From Aphanomyces cochlioides (taxonomy: Eukaryota > Oomycota > Saprolegniomycetes > Saprolegniales > Verrucalvaceae): a stretch of 64,000 bases of DNA. Under the pieces are notes generated by a model, which was not told where the DNA came from, made no database searches, and was given only the letters and a program-made list of their open reading frames with translations. Location: contig JAHQRK010000004.1 in the NCBI GenBank assembly GCA_019828595.1, positions 2,356,001 through 2,420,000 on the forward strand. Direction: 5' to 3'. A program made the position numbers and the translations under genes. Positions 1 through 9,552 of the stretch are shown piece by piece (positions within the stretch are counted from its first letter, which is position 1; each line of letters starts with the position of its first letter).

Positions 1-2097
1 GCACGTAATGGACATTCGTCTGGGAAATCTTGTCCATCAAGCTGGCCAGTGACTCTTTAAACTGCGTGCCGACAGTAACAGCTCGAGAGGACGCATTGGC
101 GCCGCCTGCGCGAGATTTTGACGTCTGGCGGTAAGAGTTGGAATTCTTGACGTCCGCTGTCGGGGGAAACATGGTCCGTACGAGGCCGAGGGAGCTATCG
201 CCAAGGACTTTTTTGATATCAGGAAGGAGTGCGTCGCGATGCTTGTCGAGGAAACCGTTCGTGTCGTAGAGAACTTTGCCAGCATAATGTAAAATGATAA
301 ATGCTGATGGTTGCAATCGCGGTGTTTCGAAGCGGGGATGGTTGTCCATGACAGCCGACAACTTGTGGGCAAACGACGCATCCGTGCCTGTCGCGAGACT
401 GCTTTCTTCGTTGAGGAGACTGAGGACACCCAAGCGGCCTTCGATCAAGTCGAGAACATCTTGGTTGTCGGCAAAGTTGACATGCGCCCAGGAAATGCCC
501 TCTTCTTCGTATTCAGCCTGGACGGTCTTGAGTACGTCTTGGACAAACTTTTGCTGAAGTTTTTCATTGGCGTAGTTGATGCAAAGCTGCTCGAATGAGT
601 TGTGCACGAACGCTTCAAAGCCAAAGATGTCGAGGATGCCGATGAAATGGGAAACATGGCTGACACCAATCGCTGCGTTGATTTGGTTGACGAGCCACGT
701 GAAGAGAGACGAGTAGAGCGATTTCGCCACAGCGTCACGGCAATCCCGAGCTTGGTCCACCGTCATGGGCTTGGCGATGACTTCTCGACCGACAATCACG
801 CTGCGATGTGTCAAAACTGTCTCGAGTTCGGCATATGGCAGTCCTAGGAGATCAGCGGCGTTGGCGAACGGCGTCCGCTCCTTCACTTGCGACGAATCAA
901 CATCGCCGTGGACCATTTCAAAATCCGCTTCGCCAAGATGCAAAATCGCCGCGAGAACACGCAGCAGTTCAGCTTGGAGATCGTTGGGAATGCCCACGAT
1001 GGACAAACCTTCCTGCGTATCTTTCCAAGTATGCTCAAGTGCGAGCTCAACGTCCTGGCGGACATAGCGGTATGCATGGTTTCCATTCAGGTGAAGATGT
1101 GGAAGGGAAGGAGCAGCTTCGAGGACTTGGTAGAAGATGTGGAACGTACGTTCACCAGCGGCTTGGTGGCACACACGACTCTTCTCGAGAAGATACGTAT
1201 GCGCTCTGGCGCCCATGAGTCGACCGCGTGGATCAAACTGGAGCTCTGTAAATTTGCCAAAGCGAGACGAATTGTCGTTGCGCGTTGTTGCGGCATTCCC
1301 AAACGATTCCAGCAGTGGATTTGACTGGATGATTCGATGAATAATGGACGTCTGTGCTTCGGAATCGGACACATGTGACGACAGCGTCGCGACATGATTC
1401 ATCATGATCTTGGTCGTTTCGGTCTTGCCTGCACCAGATTCACCACTGACCAAGATCGACTGGTTGATATTGTGCGTGCGCATGTGGAAGAACGACTCCA
1501 TGGAGACAGCATAAACGTGAGGGGGTTTGTTTTCACGCGAGCCATCCATATACCGCTGCATCGTTTGAGGACTGTAGAGACTGAGCCATTGATATGGATT
1601 CACGGCAATACAGATTTTGCCCGTGTACGTGTCTAAAAACGATTGCTTGAGGAAAAGCTACGATGGAAGGGATGTACATGGAAGAGTGCCAAAGAATCGC
1701 TGGCGCAAGTTGTATAGAATCGCGCCTTCGTGCAAATGATCAAGTGAAATCATATCCTCGAATCCGTTCGAGTGCATCTGGGCTTTGTTTTGTAGCGGCA
1801 AGCTGATCGTAGTTCCACTTGCATTCGATTTGACTGTTCTTGCTTGAATGATATTGATCACTTCTGGCTTTGACAGATCAATCGATGAGACCTTGCCAAT
1901 ATGTGCAGCGCCCAAACTCATGCCCTTGACAGGAACGCCTGTCTCAACGTCTTCGACTTTTACAGTGACAACAGAACCGTCAATACGCTGGACGGAAGCA
2001 GGAAGCCATACTTGCTCTTTGTCAGGGATGAAAACCTACAAATTCGCTCCATAATGCTCGATAGACGCCCGTGTCTTCTTACCTTGACCCCTTCCAT
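1..2097 (-). CDS. Myosin heavy chain, motor domain (partial, C-terminus outside window)
   Basis: Actin-based motor ATPase. Read on the minus strand, exon 1 (2083-2097) encodes only MEGVK. Exon 2 runs 2035-1678 and exon 3 runs from 1632 off the left edge; introns are 2036-2082 and 1633-1677. Visible motifs in order: an SH3-like N-terminal segment (VWLPA), LHEGAILYNLRQRF, YTYTGKICIAVNPYQWL, the P-loop GESGAGKT (near 1410-1455), switch I-type NDNSSRFGKF, ILDIFGFEAF (switch II/relay) and the relay helix EQLCINYANEKLQQ. Exon 3 stays open to base 1, so the lever arm and tail are missing only because the window ends. The very short first exon is typical of compact oomycete genes. Myosin class cannot be assigned without the tail. 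Identity as a myosin is secure. Confidence 0.93.
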
Positions 2098-2376
2098 GCT
2101 GAAATGACTGTTTCCAAATGGAGAGCGTGACAAAATTCAGCCGAATTTCAATTTATCCAATTAAAAATAATCAAAGAATATTATTCTATTTTAATTGGTT
2201 TTTATTCAATTTAACTTATTATCAATTTTATTTACAGCCAATCAAATCAACTTATGACCAGATATTGAATTTTGATTGGATAAATTCAAGCTGACAGGCG
2301 AGGCTTGCCGGTTTCTTCAGTTAGCAATGCGACAAAACGTTACATGGAACTATGGTAGTTAACTTAGGAGAACGAC
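2098..2376. promoter_or_regulatory. AT-rich spacer with CCAAT boxes upstream of the myosin gene
   Basis: This 279-bp spacer lies between the myosin start (minus strand) and the end of the next minus-strand gene. It is strongly AT-rich and carries several CCAAT-type boxes in both orientations (for example CCAATTA near 2157, AATTGG near 2195, CCAATCAAAT near 2240, GATTGGATAA near 2275). The same box recurs upstream of many genes here, so this is a likely promoter. Factor identity is inference. Confidence 0.45.
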
Positions 2377-3177
2377 TTATCGATCGAGAGGTTCTTGCGG
2401 CTGCTGCTTGAATGGAGGAGGTCGATTGCTGCGTGCGGAGTCCAAGGCATTGTCAGTCGTTCCATCGGCCTGGTGGTTACTCTGGTGGCGGCGGTTCTTG
2501 GGCATGACGACTATGCGCAAGGTGCAATCGACGACGGATTTTGAAAAGACGTGGACATTCAAGTCTGGGCGATGAGTCTCCAAGGCTGGGATGAGGATTC
2601 TTGAGAAGCCTTCGACGATTTCTTTGGACAAGAAGGAGAGCTCAACGCCGGCGGGAAATTTAGCCGTGGGCGTGCCAACGTTGCCACCGAGAAGCATGTA
2701 TCGGATCCATGACGAGAGGTACTTGACTTTGTTGGGATTGCCATTCGCATATGCATCGAGTAAACCCTTCCATGGGTCCTCCGTCATTGATATCGTGTGT
2801 GCCGCAATGGGTGACGTTGTTTCGGGATGGACGTGCCACTGCCGATGGAATCGATACAATTGATGGTATTCATCCAGCAAATCGACTTCGTCTTCCGACA
2901 CGTCCAGCATACCCTTATCGACCATGCGCAGCATCGAGTCGTAGGCTTCTTCCATGATGATAATCTGCATTTCGCGTCGATCAAAGCCGAACGTCTCTTC
3001 CGACGGGGCTTCATGCATGACAACTGCCGGGTGTCGTTGGACCATACGCTGTCTGTACAACGAGCGCAGCTCTTTTCGCCGGAGTCGCGCCTGCTCCAGC
3101 CGCAGCTCCAGGAGCTGGATCTCCTGGACCTCCAGCGCCTCCCGGAGCCGTCTGTTCTCTTCTTCCATCGATCCCAT
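2377..3177 (-). CDS. Coiled-coil (bZIP-like leucine heptad) protein of unknown function
   Basis: A 266-residue ORF. Residues 4-50 are a charged amphipathic helix (ENRRLREALEVQEIQLLEL and onward) like the leucine-zipper half of the many oomycete bZIP-type proteins, but no basic DNA-binding region is seen before it. In the same frame an upstream TAA lies about 80 nt before the chosen ATG, so the start is constrained unless an intron is present. Residues 70-230 look like a compact globular domain (PWKGLLDAYANGNPNKVKYL; GGNVGTPTAKFPAGVEL). The C-terminal 35 residues are polar and low-complexity. I do not recognise the globular part and assign no function. Confidence 0.6.
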   Translation of the reverse strand: MGSMEEENRRLREALEVQEIQLLELRLEQARLRRKELRSLYRQRMVQRHPAVVMHEAPSEETFGFDRREMQIIIMEEAYDSMLRMVDKGMLDVSEDEVDLLDEYHQLYRFHRQWHVHPETTSPIAAHTISMTEDPWKGLLDAYANGNPNKVKYLSSWIRYMLLGGNVGTPTAKFPAGVELSFLSKEIVEGFSRILIPALETHRPDLNVHVFSKSVVDCTLRIVVMPKNRRHQSNHQADGTTDNALDSARSNRPPPFKQQPQEPLDR

Positions 3178-4017
3178 CCACGTCTCGTTGCCAAGATGAT
3201 CGGAACAAGACGATGTCGATTGGCCCGTCCGTCCTGTTCTGGATGGAAGATAGTTTTAAACATATTGGTCCAAACCAGCTGTATAAAATCAAAATATCGA
3301 TTTTAAAAGGTTTCATGCCGATCGCTCGTGATATCAATTCTCACAATTTCCATGTTAAAGCTTTCACACTGCCGCTGTGCCGCTGAAGAGAACGGGAGTC
3401 CTTCTTGAGAGCTACGGAGAAATCGGCAGCCAGTTCGAGCGCGCTTATCACGTAAACCGTCCTGACAGACCTCGAGGATCCAAGATACGAACTTCACAGC
3501 AGGCAATGCAACTTGAAAATGTCGTTGCATTGCGCAAGACTCTCCGCGGATATGAAATAGCATTCTCAAGTATATCCACCTCGCTTTGCAAAGCTCAATG
3601 ATGTCGGTCAGCCCTTCATCACCCGACTCATTCAGTGTCGTCGAAAAAAGAGCGATACACAGCTTCGGTAGGTGCAAGGAGAAACCCGTGCATGCAATGA
3701 ACGAGCGCGCTAGCTACATTGTGAGAAATATCCCCAAATCAAACTCGATCGGAAGCTTGGATTCTGCGATTGGCGTCAAAAGCGGCATGGGAGAAACAAA
3801 CTTGAAAATGTCCAAGAAATGACCCGCGGCGATGCATTCAACGGAGTCTCAAGGATGGCCCTTGAAGGCGTCCACACATCGACAAGAGGATTGGAATAAC
3901 GATGGAGAAAACGCAACACCGAGGTTTGACCGACTCAAGCTTGTCACAAGAGCAATTGTATCAGTAGAAGCGCTCCAGAAACCACTGCAGTCTACATTTT
4001 ACCACCGTCTGCACTCA
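3178..4017. other. Spacer without a confident gene
   Basis: Short ORFs occur on both strands (for example 3303-3677 minus, 3586-3822 plus). None has a recognisable domain or clear splice partners. A reading frame continuous with the gene at 4018 extends upstream to 3832, but its first 62 residues are polar and unlike the membrane family, so I treat them as leader or UTR. Confidence 0.3.
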
Positions 4018-4431
4018 ATGAGACCCATCCAGAAGCTGCACCAAGTCTTCATGATGCTATGCTCGCTCGTCGGCATGGCCGCTGCGGGCTACTTGTTTGC
4101 CACGGCTTCGTACAACTTTGAAAGCAATCTGCGGTACACTGTCGCCCAACTCGTTGTCTTTGCCGTGCTCTTTGGTCTCTCCTTGCTGCTCTTCCTCGCG
4201 ACGTCCTTTGGCGCCTCCAAGCCACTTCGATGGTTTGGCATCATGGGAAGTTTCACTGGCAGTGGCTTGTACGTGATCTATCTCGCTCTGCTTGTTTCAT
4301 TCTACGAGGGTGGATCCTTTGGCACCTTTGCGAGCATTTCCCTCGGCTGCGTCGGCGTCTTGAGCATCGTCCTTGGTCTCGCCTGCCATGAAAAGGACAC
4401 GTCATCCTACTACGGCCTCCTCTCGGACTAG
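4018..4431 (+). CDS. Small four-TM membrane protein, TVP15/COPI-associated-like, copy 1
   Basis: 137 residues from the ATG at 4018 (MRPIQKLHQVF). An in-frame ATG at 3832 would add 62 polar residues that the neighbouring paralog lacks. Four hydrophobic segments are evident (about residues 10-28, 42-64, 75-98, 105-125), with the family-like block RWFGIMGSFTGSGLYVIYL between segments 2 and 3. The TVP15/COPI-associated family has the same length, four helices and a similar FGF..GRGLFYIFLG block, and acts in Golgi/vesicle membranes. The tail SSYYGLLSD is shared in outline with copy 2, 159 bp downstream. Family assignment is by motif and topology only. Confidence 0.6.
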   Translation: MRPIQKLHQVFMMLCSLVGMAAAGYLFATASYNFESNLRYTVAQLVVFAVLFGLSLLLFLATSFGASKPLRWFGIMGSFTGSGLYVIYLALLVSFYEGGSFGTFASISLGCVGVLSIVLGLACHEKDTSSYYGLLSD

Positions 4432-4589
4432 ACTAGACAGCTAAGCACATAATCCATCCTTTCTTCCTTCACTGCAATCTTTCCCTGTCGGTCCAAGCGC
4501 AGAATCGGAGCACGATGCTAACAAGAGAGCAGGCCATATGGCCTTCGACCTCATTCTTCATTCTAAAAACTCCCTCCGACGGCACCAAG

Positions 4590-5030
4590 ATGGACATGAA
4601 CTGGTATCAATCCCGCGGCAATAGCACCGTCCATGTCGTCCACCAAGTTGTTCTCGGACTCTGTGCTCTGCTCGTTTGTGTCGCCAATATTTGGCTCTTC
4701 ACGATCCTTCCCTACGACTTTGTCGCTCAGCCCCGACAGACTGTGACGTGCATCCTCCTGTACGTCTGTCACTTCGCTCTAGCTGTTGTGCTGCTCCTAG
4801 CGACGGTCGGCGGAATGGTAGCGCCGATTCGATGGTTTGGTATCATGGGAAGTTTCCGCGGCAGCGGTCTATTCGTCATCTACCTTGGAGTTGTGACTCT
4901 TGTCCACTTGGCCAACACATTTGGACTCGTCGCGGGGTTCATTTGCATTGCCAGCGGCGTTTTCTTCCTCCTCTATGGACTCCTCGGTCGCGAACGCACG
5001 TCGCTGTACTACGCGCCTCTAACTTCTTAA
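4590..5030 (+). CDS. Small four-TM membrane protein, TVP15/COPI-associated-like, copy 2
   Basis: 146 residues from ATG 4590 (MDMNWYQSRGN); an earlier in-frame ATG at 4515 is possible. Same layout as copy 1: four hydrophobic helices, RWFGIMGSFRGSGLFVIYL at the same relative place, and a matching tail (SLYYAPLTS). The two are tandem paralogs in the same orientation. The stop TAA (5028-5030) shares the tetramer TTAA with the stop of the convergent gene on the other strand. Confidence 0.6.
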   Translation: MDMNWYQSRGNSTVHVVHQVVLGLCALLVCVANIWLFTILPYDFVAQPRQTVTCILLYVCHFALAVVLLLATVGGMVAPIRWFGIMGSFRGSGLFVIYLGVVTLVHLANTFGLVAGFICIASGVFFLLYGLLGRERTSLYYAPLTS

Positions 5031-6964
5031 CGACTTATTCTACGACTTGGACTCGTCCTCATTTGTTTCTTCTTCGTCTCCGACATCTCCTTGACGCGGT
5101 GGCGGGCTCGATCCAATGTCTTTTCAAGCGCGTGCACATGGGAAACCTTGCAGTCGATGTGTGAGAGATCCAACTCGGCAACGCGTTGCACGAGCTCTCC
5201 AAATGAATCGCCGTCGTGACCAGCGTCAGTGTCACAAGCTAGCAAGACGACATGGACAATTTCAGCCGCTAGAGCTTCCAAGGCCGCATCACGTGCTCGC
5301 TTTGCCGCCACCACCAAGGAATCATGAAGTTCAGAGGTGAGCTCATTGATCCATGCTTGCTTTTCAGCGTCAAGATCAACCTCGTGGACAGCTTTGGCCC
5401 CGCGGCGCTTGTGTATTCTCTCCACGAGCAGACCATGATGAAGCGACTGGTCCAGCAGCTCGACTCGGAGCATCTCCAGTCTTGCACGGTTCTTTCCATC
5501 AAGAGTCTCCAGTTGTTGTTTTTCCCTCTGCGCGCTCTGCTTGGCGGCTTTAGCCACGCGCCGAGCCATTGAACGAGTTTGAGCAACAAGAGCGACGAGC
5601 TCCGACCGGTGGCTTTGTCGAACATCGCCGTCTTCCATCAATTCGTTGCCTTTGAGAGTCGTCCGAGTCGCTTCGACGAGCTGAGCTTTCCAGCATTTGA
5701 TGACTGAGGCTGCGTGATTGAGTCGCCGCTCTGCCCATAGACTTTCAAGATTGACGCGATGAGCTTTCTGCAGCGCCACGAGCTGTTCAACGTGGCGAGT
5801 CAGCAGAGCATGCGATGCGTGAGTAATCGCTGTAGCTGCTTCTGGTTCGGTGGTTGGGACATGGAGAAGAGCAAGCCAGTGAGATAGAGCTGGAGGAAGA
5901 CGCAGTTCATCTCGAACGACTCGCTCGGCACTGGAGAATTTGCTCCACAAGTCAGCATGCACTTGAGTCGAGTGAAGTGTTGGCCGTGTGAGTGGTGCGT
6001 CTTCTGTCAAGCCACACAGTGCTCGAAGAAGAAGCTCGTTGAGTTTGGTGGCTGCGGCTCGAATGGTAGCATCAAGACGTGAGTACACCAAGGAGTATTC
6101 AGTCACGGTGGCTATGATGTCGGCGTGTAGCTCAGGAACGTAATGGGGGAGCTCTGTGTGGGCATTTTTGAGCACAACGAGGCGACGACGACGGTCAAGT
6201 TCCACTGCAGCCCTGTGGTCGCTCTTGGCATTGACAAAAGCACGAGCAGCACGGGCTGCACCGATGCGATCCTCCAGCTCAGCTGAGTAGAGTGGATCAA
6301 GCAAGAATGGCACTGTGGATGGAAAGCTCGAGTTGAGACTGACTTCACACGCGGTCAGTTGCGCGTCGAGGGCGATCTTTTCAGCTCGAAGGAGCGTGGT
6401 GTCCTTTGGGAAATGCCGCTTGAGAGCATCACGGCTTGCTTGGCTAAACTGACCTGCGCTTTGCTCCAACGACGCTACCTCGTTCTTGTATGATTGCATC
6501 ATGTCTTTTGCCTTCTTGATACTGTTCAGAGTGGATGCTGCAGCTACATTGAGCTTGGTGGCGTAGTCTTGAAGCAGTTGGAACCGTTCGTTGAAATATG
6601 TCTCGGCAGCTAGCATCGACGCGACTCGGAAGCGTAATTCGATGAGATAATGGACCGTGGCTTCAAAGAGAAGGCCAGAGAGCGCGTCTCGTGGAGCTGT
6701 TGACGCAAGGATATCTCTGCACTTGTCCAGGATCGTTCGAATGTCGTCTGAAGGGACCGACATGGAGATGGTTGAATTCTTTCCATGCACAGGTTTGGAA
6801 GGCGTCACTTCAAATGGAGAGATCTTGGATTGCGCTGGTGGTGCATGGCCGAGCATGTAGTGATGAAGTATGCCTGACGACAAGACCTTTGCTTGTTGGA
6901 GCAAGGATGTTGGCGAGCCGTCCGCCATGCCAGGGGGAGGAAAGCAAGCCAAGGAAGGGGTCAC
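5027..6964 (-). CDS. Coiled-coil protein of unknown function (645 aa)
   Basis: A single uninterrupted ORF. The composition is helical and Ala/Leu/Glu/Arg-rich, with long heptad-like stretches (about residues 95-215, 240-330 and 420-560, for example QREKQQLETLDGKNRARLEM) and a basic, Ser/Thr-rich tail. No catalytic motif, membrane helix or signal peptide is visible. Met13 (MADGSPTSLLQQ) is an alternative start. The absence of introns contrasts with most neighbours. The 3' end overlaps the convergent TVP15-like gene by three bases. I do not recognise the family; a structural or cytoskeletal role is only a guess from the coiled coils. Confidence 0.75.
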   Translation of the reverse strand: MTPSLACFPPPGMADGSPTSLLQQAKVLSSGILHHYMLGHAPPAQSKISPFEVTPSKPVHGKNSTISMSVPSDDIRTILDKCRDILASTAPRDALSGLLFEATVHYLIELRFRVASMLAAETYFNERFQLLQDYATKLNVAAASTLNSIKKAKDMMQSYKNEVASLEQSAGQFSQASRDALKRHFPKDTTLLRAEKIALDAQLTACEVSLNSSFPSTVPFLLDPLYSAELEDRIGAARAARAFVNAKSDHRAAVELDRRRRLVVLKNAHTELPHYVPELHADIIATVTEYSLVYSRLDATIRAAATKLNELLLRALCGLTEDAPLTRPTLHSTQVHADLWSKFSSAERVVRDELRLPPALSHWLALLHVPTTEPEAATAITHASHALLTRHVEQLVALQKAHRVNLESLWAERRLNHAASVIKCWKAQLVEATRTTLKGNELMEDGDVRQSHRSELVALVAQTRSMARRVAKAAKQSAQREKQQLETLDGKNRARLEMLRVELLDQSLHHGLLVERIHKRRGAKAVHEVDLDAEKQAWINELTSELHDSLVVAAKRARDAALEALAAEIVHVVLLACDTDAGHDGDSFGELVQRVAELDLSHIDCKVSHVHALEKTLDRARHRVKEMSETKKKQMRTSPSRRISR

Positions 6965-7029
6965 TAGAATGAGTGGAGACGAAAATAGGACATGATGCTA
7001 ATAATAGATCAAAAGAAAGGACAACTTGA

Positions 7030-8334
7030 TTATTGAGTTGGTTGGCCGTAGAGTTCCAAGATGCGGTTGACATCGCGCTTGCAGCCCAAAAAGATTGGAG
7101 AACGTTCGTGGATCGCAGTCTGCGTGGAAAGTTAGATTGGTGTCATAAAGGTGAGATTTTACCGGAATCAAGTCCAAGACGCGCTTTGAGCCAGTCGTTG
7201 AAAGACCACCAGCTTGTTCGACGATAAAGGACATCGGGTTGGCTTCGTACAGCAAGCGCAATTTGCCACTCTTGCTCTATCACAACAGTTCATTTAAACA
7301 AGACTGGACAGGGAATACCTTGGAGTCTGCGGGGTAGAAAAAGATGCCTCCATACAACAAAGTACGGTGGACATCAGAAACCATACTACCGACGTAACGA
7401 GCAGAGTAACTACAGAAAAAGTCAACATGATATTGGAGGCTTGATGGACGCACGGCTTGGGGGCATTCTTGCATTCGTTGACAAATTGCTTGGTTTGCTC
7501 GTCCCACAAGGAAAAATTACCTTCGTTGCACGAATAAATCTATTGAAGCAATCAGTTCAGCAATGTTACTCGAAATCATTGAGCTCACCGTCTTTGGGTT
7601 GGACGGGATCTTAATGTCCTTGTGGGACAAGATAAAAGAACCAATCGTGGGATCCAAAGTGAATCCATTGACACCATTGCCCCACGTCAAGACCATCTGC
7701 GTCGAGCTACCGTACATGCAATAACCGGCAGCTACCAATTTGGTTCCGGGCTGCAAAATGCTAGCAAGACTACAGATCGAACGATGACAAATGTACGAGA
7801 CGGCGTCTCATACCCAGAAGCTGATGGATCCTTTTCGTAAATGGCAAAAATGGTACCGGTCGAAACGTTACAGTCAATGTTGGAGGAACCATCCAAAGGA
7901 TCAAATGCAATGCAAAACTTGTCTAAGACAGAGGTCAGGATTATGCAAATTCAGCTGTGAAGATTTACTCTCGCTGTTGCCATCGACCCAAATAGGTTCC
8001 TCATTTTCTTCGGATACCATGACTTCTATCTTCGTCGAGGACTTGAGAGCGTTAATGAAAATATCGTTCGACAAAATATCGAGCTTCTTCACGGCATCCC
8101 CCGTTGAATTCGTCGAGCCATCCAAACCGTACAAGCCCGTCAAACCTGGCGCTCAATTTTCAGAAAGGCAAATTTTCATACGATCGTACCTGCTCGACGG
8201 ACAGCACTCGAGATAACTTTGCACGCCAATTCAATGGAGTTAAAGAGAATAGCGAGGTCGTTGTTTTTTTGGAGCGTAGTGTCGGCAAGGATGAAGCGGC
8301 TAAGCGTGATAGGGTTTGAGTGATCCACTTGCAT
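7030..8334 (-). CDS. FBP1: Fructose-1,6-bisphosphatase, class I
   Basis: Hydrolyses fructose-1,6-bisphosphate to fructose-6-phosphate in gluconeogenesis. About eight exons on the minus strand. The first four are 8334-8190, 8145-7969, 7922-7814 and 7760-7589; the rest descend to the TAA at 7030-7032. In order: N-terminus [28 protein letters not shown], the metal-site pair SEENEEP, the active-site signature [46 protein letters not shown] and C-terminal [10 protein letters not shown]. About 340 residues, normal for the family. Every intron is short with GT-AG ends, and phases agree (for example G|GT across intron 1). No cysteine-rich redox insert like that of plastid FBPase is seen. A CCAAT box lies at 8401, 67 bp upstream of the start. 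Confidence 0.95.
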
Positions 8335-9552
8335 CGTGATGTGCTCGTGCGGCTGTCAAATTGGAAATGACCCAAGATCCAAGCCTCGTCCTTCCTTCGG
8401 CCAATCAAAAGGCGAAAAATTACAACCGAAAATAATTTAGGGTATTTTAAATGAGACAATACATTATATTTCACATACTTTTATCCATATAACGATATAA
8501 AATATTTTTATTTAGGGATATATGTAGGTACTGTATAAAGGCAACGAACTCTGACACTTGAACGGACAGTGACACGGGAAGGAAGTCCCACCAACAACCT
8601 CACGTCGAGGGACAAATGTCACGTCGACGTAGATTATGCAACACGTAGACAATCCATAAGTTAGAACAGTAAACACTGGCCTCAAACTGCCCATTTGATC
8701 TTTTTTTCGGGTTGAAACACGCCTTCACTCAAGTCGCAATGACCACAGCTTAACGGTCGTGATTTTCAGTGGAACGACTGGAATCAAAGCAAAATCAGTC
8801 ACGTGGGCGTATTAAGTTGTTGCCATCTTGCTGCGTGCAATTATTACAATATGTAGTCAGAATGTGTCGATCATAGGAATGACCGCATGGCCCCCACAGA
8901 CCAAGAGGCACAGAGCAAGAGGGAAGTTTCCCTGCTCAGCTCAATGAAAGTGTGAGACTTTCAGAGCGCTTGCTGCTTTAAGGGCGACAAATCAATTCCC
9001 CTAGGCAGTCATTGGAATGAACGCACCATTAAGCAACAAATTGCAACGTCCAAGAATGCGTGCCAAGATGACACATTCATCTTTTTACCTATATTCCTAT
9101 GTAGGGTGCCCAGAAAGCACATCTTATGCGTCACGTTCGAGTAAAATATTGAAGAACGTATGCTTCACGCATTTTAAAGGCTTAGACACATGACTTGCCG
9201 CAATCCTCACAACGTCACAACACCAAGGTAGACTCCCCACAAGTTAGTCCTTCAGCTCCCTAAGAGAATTTGCAAGGCATAGCGTCCATAATACACTCGT
9301 ACTCGACAGTAGAATGCCTTTTATGTGATGAGTTGAGAGTAACGTTAAGAAGTTATTCAATCTTTCAAAAGGAGTTCAAAACTTTCCTCTTAAGAAAATA
9401 TTAACAATCAGCCAATAGAAAATCATTATTAACAACAATTAACAGACTTTTGACCAATGATATGCGTTTAATTTTAACCAATCAATTGCTTCAAATATTT
9501 TGTATCCGGATAGGTTGCAAGTTTGACCAAACGAGCTGTGGACACCAGGAGC
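8335..9552. other. Divergent intergenic region between FBPase and BUD13
   Basis: This 1.2-kb region separates two head-to-head genes. No ORF with a recognisable product is present. CCAAT boxes lie at each end: CCAATCAAAA at 8401 facing FBPase, and boxes near 9412, 9454 and 9477 facing BUD13. The stretch 8440-8520 and the last 150 bp are AT-rich. Nothing else was resolved. Confidence 0.4.

Noticed and set aside
3303..3677. 124-codon minus-strand ORF
   Set aside because: Looks weakly protein-like but has no domain and an in-frame stop just upstream; not enough to call a gene.
9120..9400. CRISPR-like or satellite array
   Set aside because: No regular spaced repeats were found here or elsewhere in the window.
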